Below are positions 42,508-48,011 of a DNA stretch of 48,011 bases, piece by piece; positions within the stretch are counted from its first letter, which is position 1; each line of letters starts with the position of its first letter. Origin of the DNA: JAOAGA01 sp964540515 (lineage in GTDB: Bacteria > CALINM01). The notes under the pieces were generated by a model that saw nothing but the letters and a program-made list of their open reading frames with translations, was not told the DNA's origin and searched no databases. Location: assembly GCA_964540515.1 (NCBI GenBank), contig CAZIMS010000013.1, positions 1-48,011 of the forward strand. The letters run 5' to 3'. The translations under genes were made by a program, and so were the position numbers.

Positions 42508-43650
42508 TTACAGCCTATTTACATCACTCAAAATTACCATATTATTTCTATGTATTATCTCATCATCATATCTATAACCCAAAATTTTTTCAATATCAGA
42601 ACTCTTCTTTCCCCTAATCTTATCTACCTCTATTAGACTATAATTAGTCAACCCTCTTGCTATTGCTATACCGTCCTTTGTTATAATCTCCACAACATCG
42701 CCTATCTTAAAATTACCCGAAACCTTATAAACACCTGATGGCAATAAGCTTTTTCCTCTTTTGACAATGGCATCTTTCGCTCCATCATCAACATAGACCT
42801 TACCTTTTGGTTTTATATTAAAGGCAAGAAAGTACTTTTTGTGGGATATTTTTTCTGTCTTAGGCAAAAACAAAGTACCCACATTGCTACCTTTAATTAT
42901 ATCAACAATAATATTCTCCTTCTTTCCCTTAGCAAGCACAACAGGTATCCCAACCAGTGTAGCCTTTCTTGCAGCCTGAAGCTTTGTAAGTATGCCACCT
43001 GTCCCTACCTTACTACCTGACTTAGAGGTAGCCTTTTTTAAGTACTTCTCTGGGCTATCGACAGTATCTATCACTTTAGCATCTTTATAAAGGGTTGGAT
43101 CTTTATCATAAAAACCATCTACATCGCTTAATATAATTAGTAAATCTGCCTCTATCAATGAGGCAACCTCTGCAGAGAGATTATCATTATCTCCCAGCTT
43201 AATCTCACTTGTAGCAATCGTATCATTTTCATTAACAACAGGAATTATTTTCTTCTCAAGAAGGACCTCAAAGGTATTTTTTGCGTTAAGATATCTCTTT
43301 CTATCAGATATATCATCGGAAGTAAGCAATATCTGGGCAACGTAAAGACCTTTATCCAAAAAAATCTCGCTATACTTATGTATAAGATATCCCTGTCCAC
43401 AGGCTGCAAGTGCCTGTTTTTCCGTAAGTTTTTTAGGTTTTTCCTTAATCTTTAACACCATCATTCCTGCAGCTACTGCTCCAGAGCTAACGATAACAAT
43501 CTCAACACCTTTTTTACTTACAAGCCCCTTTATCTGTGTTGCCAATCCCATCAAGAAATGGTCATCTATCACATACTTCTCATCAGTAATAATAGAACTT
43601 CCTATCTTTACAACAACTCTCCTAACCTTTTTAAAGAGCTCCTTCCTCAT
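42508..43650 (-). CDS. proB: Glutamate 5-kinase ProB
   Basis: ProB phosphorylates glutamate at the gamma-carboxyl group, the first step to proline. The 380-residue protein has the amino-acid kinase domain (VVVKIGSSIIT, VSSGAVAAGM, VVNENDTI, GDNDNLSAEVA, GSKVGTGGILTKLQAA) and a C-terminal PUA domain (from about residue 280, GKVYVDDGAKDAI). It lies between obgE and proA. The PUA-containing form is the feedback-regulated bacterial type. Confidence 0.96.
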   Translation of the reverse strand: MRKELFKKVRRVVVKIGSSIITDEKYVIDDHFLMGLATQIKGLVSKKGVEIVIVSSGAVAAGMMVLKIKEKPKKLTEKQALAACGQGYLIHKYSEIFLDKGLYVAQILLTSDDISDRKRYLNAKNTFEVLLEKKIIPVVNENDTIATSEIKLGDNDNLSAEVASLIEADLLIILSDVDGFYDKDPTLYKDAKVIDTVDSPEKYLKKATSKSGSKVGTGGILTKLQAARKATLVGIPVVLAKGKKENIIVDIIKGSNVGTLFLPKTEKISHKKYFLAFNIKPKGKVYVDDGAKDAIVKRGKSLLPSGVYKVSGNFKIGDVVEIITKDGIAIARGLTNYSLIEVDKIRGKKSSDIEKILGYRYDDEIIHRNNMVILSDVNRL

Positions 43651-43659
43651 AACCGTCCT

Positions 43660-44664
43660 TTATCCTTCTTTTTGTAATAATTCACTTACAAACAATAATA
43701 AATCTTCGATACCCTCTCTGGTAGCCGAGGAGATCTTAAAGACTTGAAAGCCCTTTTTCATAAAAAGTCTTTCGTACCTTGAGGCCTTTTTTCTAACATC
43801 TGTCAGGTCAATCTTTCCTATCACAACAATCTGTGGTTTCTGTGAGAGCTCTTCGTTAAAAAGCTTAAGCTCCTTATTTATAATCTCAAAAGCCTTTAGT
43901 GGTCTCTTATGTCCCAAGTAAGATAGATCAACAAGATGTATAAGCAATCTTGTTCTTTCTATATGTTTCAAAAAACTATGTCCCAACCCTTCACCCCTAT
44001 GGGCACCTTCAATTAGCCCTGGGATATCGGCTACAACAAAGCTCTTAAAATCACCAAACTTAACAACTCCCAAGTTAGGCACCAATGTAGTAAAGGGATA
44101 ATCGGCGATCTTTGGTTTTGCTGAAGATATTACAGATAGTAATGTTGACTTACCTGCGTTAGGCAAACCTATCAACCCCACATCGGCAAGCAACTTAAGC
44201 TCCAGTTTAATTACCCTTTCCTCACCTATTTTACCCTTTTCGGCAAAACGAGGAGTTTGTCTAACAGGTGTTGCAAAATGGGAGTTGCCTCTGCCGCCCT
44301 TTCCTCCCTTAGCAACAACTACTTCCTGATTATCTTCCGTAAGATCAGCTATAATTTCGCCACTTACTTCGTCTTTAATAATTGTACCTAAAGGGACTGG
44401 CAAAAGGAGGTCATCGCCCGATCTGCCGTGCTTGTTGTTGCTCTGACCGGGCTTTCCGTTTGATGCAAAATATTTTTTTTTATATCTGAAATCAAGAAGC
44501 GTATTTAGATTTTTAGAAGCTTTAAATATGATATTCCCACCATCTCCACCATCACCACCATCAGGACCGCCTTTAGGGATAAACTTTTCTCTTCTGAAGC
44601 TGACACAACCGTTCCCACCATCTCCTGCCTTCACATAAATTTCAGCTTCATCGACAAATCTCAT
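43660..44664 (-). CDS. obgE: GTPase Obg/CgtA
   Basis: Obg is an essential GTPase for 50S maturation and stress response. The 334-residue protein has the Gly-rich Obg domain (AGDGGNGCVSFRREKFIPKG, GGDGGDGGNI), then the G domain with GLPNAGKSTLL, DIPGLIEGAHRGEGLG, and the NKxD-equivalent GKIDLTD. It follows rpmA by 6 bp, the usual order. The C-terminal Obg extension of Bacillus is absent. Confidence 0.96.
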   Translation of the reverse strand: MRFVDEAEIYVKAGDGGNGCVSFRREKFIPKGGPDGGDGGDGGNIIFKASKNLNTLLDFRYKKKYFASNGKPGQSNNKHGRSGDDLLLPVPLGTIIKDEVSGEIIADLTEDNQEVVVAKGGKGGRGNSHFATPVRQTPRFAEKGKIGEERVIKLELKLLADVGLIGLPNAGKSTLLSVISSAKPKIADYPFTTLVPNLGVVKFGDFKSFVVADIPGLIEGAHRGEGLGHSFLKHIERTRLLIHLVDLSYLGHKRPLKAFEIINKELKLFNEELSQKPQIVVIGKIDLTDVRKKASRYERLFMKKGFQVFKISSATREGIEDLLLFVSELLQKEG

Positions 44665-44670
44665 ACATAG

Positions 44671-44928
44671 TTAGTTGGAGGGATAGACACTCACCTTCTT
44701 TCTATCTTTACCAAAATTCTCAAACTTAACAACCCCTTCAACAAGCGCAAAAAGGGTGTGGTCCTTACCCATACCAACGTTTTTGCCAGGGAATACTTTG
44801 GTACCCCTCTGTCTAACTATAATAGAACCCGCTTTAACTGACTGACCATCAAACCTTTTAACTCCCAAACGTTTGCCTTCGCTATCTCTACCGTTCCTAC
44901 TACTTCCTACCCCTTTTTTATGAGCCAT
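44671..44928 (-). CDS. rpmA: 50S ribosomal protein L27
   Basis: The 85-residue protein reads AHKKGVGSSRNGRDSEGKR at its N-terminus, then GGS-like elements replaced by AGSIIVRQRGTKVFPGKNVG and the closing HTLFALVEG, all standard for L27. There is no Firmicute-type cleavable N-terminal extension. It follows rplU by 63 bp with no ysxB gene in between, as in proteobacteria. Confidence 0.97.
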   Translation of the reverse strand: MAHKKGVGSSRNGRDSEGKRLGVKRFDGQSVKAGSIIVRQRGTKVFPGKNVGMGKDHTLFALVEGVVKFENFGKDRKKVSVYPSN

Positions 44929-44991
44929 CTATTACCTCCAAAAACTTATTTTTATTTTATAGTTAAAGTGCCTTAACGCTGATTAAAATAT

Positions 44992-45309
44992 TTAACTTAC
45001 CTTTATCTCATCAATTACTATCTCTGTAAAGGACTGTCTATGGCCATAGAGCTTTCTGAAGTTTTTCCTTCTTTTTTTCTTAAAAACAAGGACCTTTTTT
45101 CCTTTCCCCTGCCTTACTACCTTTCCAGTAACAACAGCACCTTCCACAACAGGCTTACCTATCTCCACAGTATCATCATCTTTTTTAACCAAGAGGACTT
45201 CATTAAAACTAATGACATCACCCTTCTCTCCCGAAAGTTTCTCCACCTTTATTACCTCACCGGGAAAAACCTTATATTGCTTACCCCCCGTCTTTATAAT
45301 AGCATACAT
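44992..45309 (-). CDS. rplU: 50S ribosomal protein L21
   Basis: The 105-residue protein starts MYAIIKTGGKQYKV, the universal L21 N-terminus, and ends in the basic KKRRKNFRKLYGHRQ region that contacts 23S rRNA. I set the start at 45309 because a perfect AGGAGG lies 7 bases before this ATG and because the frame that continues upstream to 45369 crosses the promoter. It is the first gene of the rplU-rpmA-obgE-proBA-nadD-rsfS operon and perhaps of the whole minus-strand run down to 24740. Confidence 0.96.
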   Translation of the reverse strand: MYAIIKTGGKQYKVFPGEVIKVEKLSGEKGDVISFNEVLLVKKDDDTVEIGKPVVEGAVVTGKVVRQGKGKKVLVFKKKRRKNFRKLYGHRQSFTEIVIDEIKVS

Positions 45310-45340
45310 ATAACTTCCTCCTATAAAAATTAAGAGTATA

Positions 45341-45369
45341 ATTTTACGAAAAAAAATGGAATAGGTCAA
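45341..45369 (-). promoter_or_regulatory. Promoter of the rplU operon
   Basis: On the minus strand TTGACC (45364-45369) and TAAAAT (45341-45346) are 17 bp apart, giving a start near 45334 and a leader of about 25 nt with the AGGAGG site. Confidence 0.7.
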
Positions 45370-45429
45370 TAACTTTTGATAATAAAAAATTATGCACTTT
45401 TTAAACCTTTTTGTTATTATTTTAATGTA

Positions 45430-46221
45430 ATGATAAAAAAAATAAGCTTAACGATACTTATTATATTTATATTTTCAAGCCTTTCATACGGCCTTATCAT
45501 TGAGCCTGATAGAGAACTTCTAAAATATGACCCCCTTATCTTTGATTTGAGACCTCTTGAGGATTTTAAAAAAGAACGCATCAAAGGCTCCATACATCTT
45601 GATCAAAAGTATTTCACAGAAAAACTACTATCTAAGGACCTTTCTGAACTTATTACGTTCTTAAGAATCATCGGAGTAAATGAAAATAGCAAAATTATTT
45701 TTTCCATAGAGGACAAAGATACCCTGATAAAATCAGCCTTTATCAGTTTTTTTATAGACTCTCTTGGTGTAAAAAATATCTATTTCCTTAAAGGTGGTAT
45801 AAAGGGGTGGAAAGAAAAGGGGCTACCCACCCAGACCGTAGGAAAAAGCTTTAAGCCATCAGATTTTAAACCGAATTTTAATGAAAATATTGTCTTTGCA
45901 AAAGCTGATAAAAACTTACCTAAGCAAAAGAATTTAGTAATTATCAATTGCGATAATACAAAGAGTTATATCATAAAAGGGTCTAAGTTTATTGATATAG
46001 AGCTTTTCTTTGAAGAGGAGCATTTATTAGATAAAAAAAAACTTCTTGAAGAGCTTAATAAAAACTTGATTAAAGATAAGATGAAGATACTGCTTTATCC
46101 TGAAGATGGGGTAAATACATATGCCATCGCTTTTTTATTAAAGAATTACTTGGAATATATGGACGTTAAAATACTTAAAGGAGATCACCAAACATGGCTA
46201 AAACTAAAAATATTGGAATGA
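45430..46221 (+). CDS. Secreted tandem rhodanese-fold protein lacking catalytic cysteines
   Basis: I start at the ATG at 45430 (263 aa) because it opens a clean signal peptide (MIKKISLTILIIFIFSSLSYG); an upstream TTG at 45376 would bury it. Residues about 30-130 are a rhodanese domain: PLIFDLRPLEDFKKERIKGS, NIYFLKGGIKGWKEKGLP. A second, weaker one (about 150-263) ends ILKGDHQTWLKLK. At both active-site loops the Cys is missing (FSIEDKDT and LYPEDGVN); the only Cys in the protein, in IINCDN, is elsewhere. Sulfur transfer is therefore unlikely, and a binding or scaffolding role is possible. Its end overlaps the next gene by 28 bp. There is no good ribosome binding site. Confidence 0.75.
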   Translation: MIKKISLTILIIFIFSSLSYGLIIEPDRELLKYDPLIFDLRPLEDFKKERIKGSIHLDQKYFTEKLLSKDLSELITFLRIIGVNENSKIIFSIEDKDTLIKSAFISFFIDSLGVKNIYFLKGGIKGWKEKGLPTQTVGKSFKPSDFKPNFNENIVFAKADKNLPKQKNLVIINCDNTKSYIIKGSKFIDIELFFEEEHLLDKKKLLEELNKNLIKDKMKILLYPEDGVNTYAIAFLLKNYLEYMDVKILKGDHQTWLKLKILE

Positions 46222-47564
46222 TTACATTTTTTATCTTAACATTTACACTTTTGACAACTCTCTGCCATGCTCAAGAAAAAGTTGCCATAACTCCCTTTAA
46301 AATAAACGCTGAAAAGGAACTTGAATATTTAAAAAATGCTATCCCAGATATGCTTTTTTCCCGTTTAACCTTTAAAAGCAAAGAGATCGTAAATAGTGAT
46401 AATATAAAAGACCTTTTAAGTAGCGGCTTTGATAAAGTAATAACAGGTAGTTTTACTAAGTTAGGTAATGCCTTCTCATTAGATGTTAGGCTTTATGAAA
46501 AAGAAGGTATCATAAAAAACTATTACTCATCAAAAGATGATACCTCTAAGCTCATCTCTGCCATAGAAGAGATAGCAAGTAAGATATCAGCAAAGGAGCA
46601 AGAAGAGATAAGAGCCTATGAGATAGAAAAAAACTTTAAAAGAATAAGATTTGATAGCTTCAAGCACCCAATTTACTCCTTTTTAACAGCTGACATAAAT
46701 GGAGATGGTAAGAAAGAGCTTATAGCTGCCTCAGAAAACACTCTCTATATATATGAAGAGGATTTTAAAACCTTAATGTTTGAAAAAAAGCTACCTTTCC
46801 AAATCTTAATAATTAATTCAGCAGATCTTAACAAAAATTTAAAAGAGGAGATATATATTACAGCAGTTAAAAGCGAAGACCCCTTAACTCAAGTTTATGA
46901 GTTAACCTCAAAGGGGTTAGAAAAGATATATGAAGAGGGTATATATATAAACAGAATAGAAGATCACAGAGGGGATGTGATGATTTTAGCCCAAAAACCA
47001 GGTTTAAACGAGCCCTTTGATACCGCTATTTATGAGATTACCTTTGATGAAAAAGAGCTTTTTAAGAAAAAGAGGTTAAACCTTTTTAGAAAAGAGGGCC
47101 TCAATATCTACCAGATTAGACCTATAAAGTATAAAGGTAAAGACTGTTATCTCTATATTGATGAGTATGATTATTATAAGATATTAGATCAAGAGGGAAA
47201 GTTAATAGAAGGCCTATCTACTCAATATGGTGGATCTATATTAGGTATCTTTAGAGGGATGGGAACTAATCATTTAACCAACTTTGCCTCTTTACCATCA
47301 CGAGTATTTATCCTAAAAGATGGCGAGAAAGACAGCATATTAACAATAAAAAATGAAGGAAGTCGCCTATTTTTAAGGTCAAAAAGATTTGACAGAGGCA
47401 CTGTAGTATTGTTAAATAGTGATGACCTTGGCTTTAAAGAGCTTAGACAATCAGAGAGCTTTGATGGCTACATCTCTGATATGGCAACTGACAAGGAAAA
47501 AAACATAGTATATATCTCCGTTGTAAAGGGCAAGAAAGAAAGTATTATTGTAAGCTTGAGATAA
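46194..47564 (+). CDS. Secreted protein with TolB/FlgO-like N-terminal domain and FG-GAP-like repeats
   Basis: The 456-residue protein has a signal peptide ending LCHA (about residue 26). It is followed by VAITPFKINAEKELEYLKNA and VITGSFTKLGNAFSLDVRLY, resembling the domain found in FlgO and TolB-like periplasmic proteins that senses or binds small partners. Then comes FLTADINGDGKKELIAAS, an FG-GAP/VCBS calcium-loop signature, and a long beta-rich C-terminal part that probably forms a propeller. The start has AAGGAG (46178-46183) 10 bases before the ATG. It overlaps the rhodanese-fold gene by 28 bp, so the two are coupled. No specific function can be given. Confidence 0.75.
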   Translation: MAKTKNIGMITFFILTFTLLTTLCHAQEKVAITPFKINAEKELEYLKNAIPDMLFSRLTFKSKEIVNSDNIKDLLSSGFDKVITGSFTKLGNAFSLDVRLYEKEGIIKNYYSSKDDTSKLISAIEEIASKISAKEQEEIRAYEIEKNFKRIRFDSFKHPIYSFLTADINGDGKKELIAASENTLYIYEEDFKTLMFEKKLPFQILIINSADLNKNLKEEIYITAVKSEDPLTQVYELTSKGLEKIYEEGIYINRIEDHRGDVMILAQKPGLNEPFDTAIYEITFDEKELFKKKRLNLFRKEGLNIYQIRPIKYKGKDCYLYIDEYDYYKILDQEGKLIEGLSTQYGGSILGIFRGMGTNHLTNFASLPSRVFILKDGEKDSILTIKNEGSRLFLRSKRFDRGTVVLLNSDDLGFKELRQSESFDGYISDMATDKEKNIVYISVVKGKKESIIVSLR

Positions 47565-47604
47565 CTTTAAAACTTAAAAAGTACACAAAAAAATTAAATT
47601 TTGC

Positions 47605-47633
47605 TTGACAGGTTTTATTTTTGTTGATATAAA
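47605..47633 (+). promoter_or_regulatory. Strong promoter of the porin gene
   Basis: TTGACA (47605-47610) and TATAAA (47628-47633) are exactly 17 bp apart. Transcription should start near 47641, leaving a leader of about 100 nt before the porin ATG. Confidence 0.8.
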
Positions 47634-47640
47634 ATCAACA
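47622..47640. promoter_or_regulatory. Operator-like palindrome over the porin promoter
   Basis: TGTTGAT-ATAAA-ATCAACA is a perfect 7-bp inverted repeat with a 5-bp centre. It covers the -10 box and the start region, where a repressor would block polymerase. No matching regulator gene is in the window. Confidence 0.5.
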
Positions 47641-47665
47641 GTAGTAAAACAATATTTTAAAAAAG

Positions 47666-47675
47666 AGGAGGTGAT
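47666..47675 (+). promoter_or_regulatory. Perfect Shine-Dalgarno sequence without a start codon in the porin leader
   Basis: AGGAGGTGAT matches the full anti-Shine-Dalgarno complement, but the next candidate start codons (GTG at 47672, which stops after 4 codons, and GTG at 47692, 16 bases off) are poorly placed. The porin has its own site AGGAGGG at 47731-47737. Confidence 0.45.
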
Positions 47676-47743
47676 AGTTAGGTAAATAAAAGTGCGGCTT
47701 TATTCTTTAGTATTAACAAAAAATATCAAAAGGAGGGTATTAG

Positions 47744-48011
47744 ATGAAGAAAATTGTATTAGCATTAATGGCAGTATTGTTAGTAGCGACTGTATCTTTT
47801 GCACAGACAACATTAACACTAAACGGTCAGATCAGGGTATATCCCGAGATGAATAACTATGGATTCGGATCAATTAATTATTCTGCTGATTCAAAATCAA
47901 CTGCATTCGTAGATCAAAGATCAAGACTATTTTTTAATCTTAAATCAGGAGACAATGTTGGTGGAACGGTAGCTCTTGAGATAGACTTTAGATGGGGTGA
48001 TGCAGCCTATT
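47744..48011 (+). CDS. Outer-membrane porin (5' part, cut by window end)
   Basis: The visible 89 residues begin with a Sec signal peptide (MKKIVLALMAVLLVATVSFA, cleavage before QTTL) and continue TTLTLNGQIRVYPEMNNYG, then FVDQRSRLFFNLKSGDNVGG and TVALEIDFRWGD. Alternating polar and hydrophobic strands with 'DQRSRLFF' resemble porins of Deferribacteres and epsilonproteobacteria. Ribosome binding site AGGAGG (47731-47736) is 7 bases before the ATG. High expression is likely given the strong promoter. The rest of the gene is outside the window. Confidence 0.8.
   Translation, partial: MKKIVLALMAVLLVATVSFAQTTLTLNGQIRVYPEMNNYGFGSINYSADSKSTAFVDQRSRLFFNLKSGDNVGGTVALEIDFRWGDAAY

Noticed and set aside
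45310..45369. N-terminal extension of L21 (20 more residues)
   Set aside because: It crosses the -10 and -35 of the rplU promoter and lacks a ribosome binding site; the ATG at 45309 has AGGAGG and gives the universal L21 start.
45376..45429. Earlier TTG start for the rhodanese-fold gene
   Set aside because: It would put 18 residues before a textbook signal peptide.
47692..47875. GTG-started frame overlapping the porin signal region
   Set aside because: It is 16 bases from the Shine-Dalgarno site, overlaps the porin in another frame and has no recognisable protein features.

Overview
The window looks like chromosomal DNA of a low-GC (roughly one third G+C), Gram-negative, motile bacterium with anaerobic or respiratory habits. 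The gene mix fits Deferribacterota (Calditerrivibrio/Deferribacter-like): a periplasmic tetraheme c-type cytochrome, a haem-motif-bearing HD-GYP sensor, a porin, a chemotaxis operon, inositol-1-phosphate synthase and AddAB-like recombination nucleases. The phylum is an inference from gene content; a database search of the 16S fragment would settle it.

Layout. 1-738 is the 5' half of a 16S rRNA gene on the minus strand, with tandem promoters and a boxA in its leader. 1022-7750 is the classical rimP-nusA-infB-ylxP-rbfA-nrnA-truB operon (minus), preceded by a terminator-like leader hairpin. Two plus-strand tRNA genes (Pro-TGG, Arg-TCT) face an addA-addB pair (minus). folD stands alone with a bidirectional terminator and higher GC than its surroundings. 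Next to it is a shrunken insertion-sequence remnant with perfect 18-bp inverted repeats. A tetraheme cytochrome follows (plus). 16221-18979 (minus) is a four-gene operon: SGNH hydrolase, inositol-1-phosphate synthase, CDP-alcohol phosphatidyltransferase and Mut7-C protein. It diverges from an HD-GYP phosphodiesterase across a palindrome-rich spacer.

21234-24787 holds radA with a small downstream gene, then mazG and dedA in the opposite direction. Between radA and mazG lies a promoter plus terminator on the minus strand with no gene between them, a candidate small RNA of about 60 nt. From 45309 down to 24740 almost everything runs on the minus strand with tiny gaps or overlaps: rplU-rpmA-obgE-proB-proA-nadD-rsfS, then cheR-mcp-cheW-cheY-cheA-cheC-cheD, then larB-rhomboid-larC, a large hybrid histidine kinase, rnr and a UbiB-family kinase. 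The plus strand at the right end carries a secreted rhodanese-fold protein without catalytic cysteine, an FG-GAP-type secreted protein coupled to it, and the start of a porin with a strong promoter and an operator-like palindrome.

How it works together. The left and right housekeeping blocks supply ribosome maturation and translation initiation. The che block is a compact signalling module with adaptation by CheR, CheC and CheD but no CheB in view. larB and larC make part of the nickel-pincer cofactor pathway. The inositol block points to phosphatidylinositol-type lipid synthesis. Most genes are ordinary. The least explained signals are the orphan promoter-terminator unit upstream of radA, the rimP leader hairpin, the cysteine-less rhodanese/FG-GAP pair, the half-lost second haem motif in the HD-GYP sensor, and the rhodanese-to-porin regulatory region.
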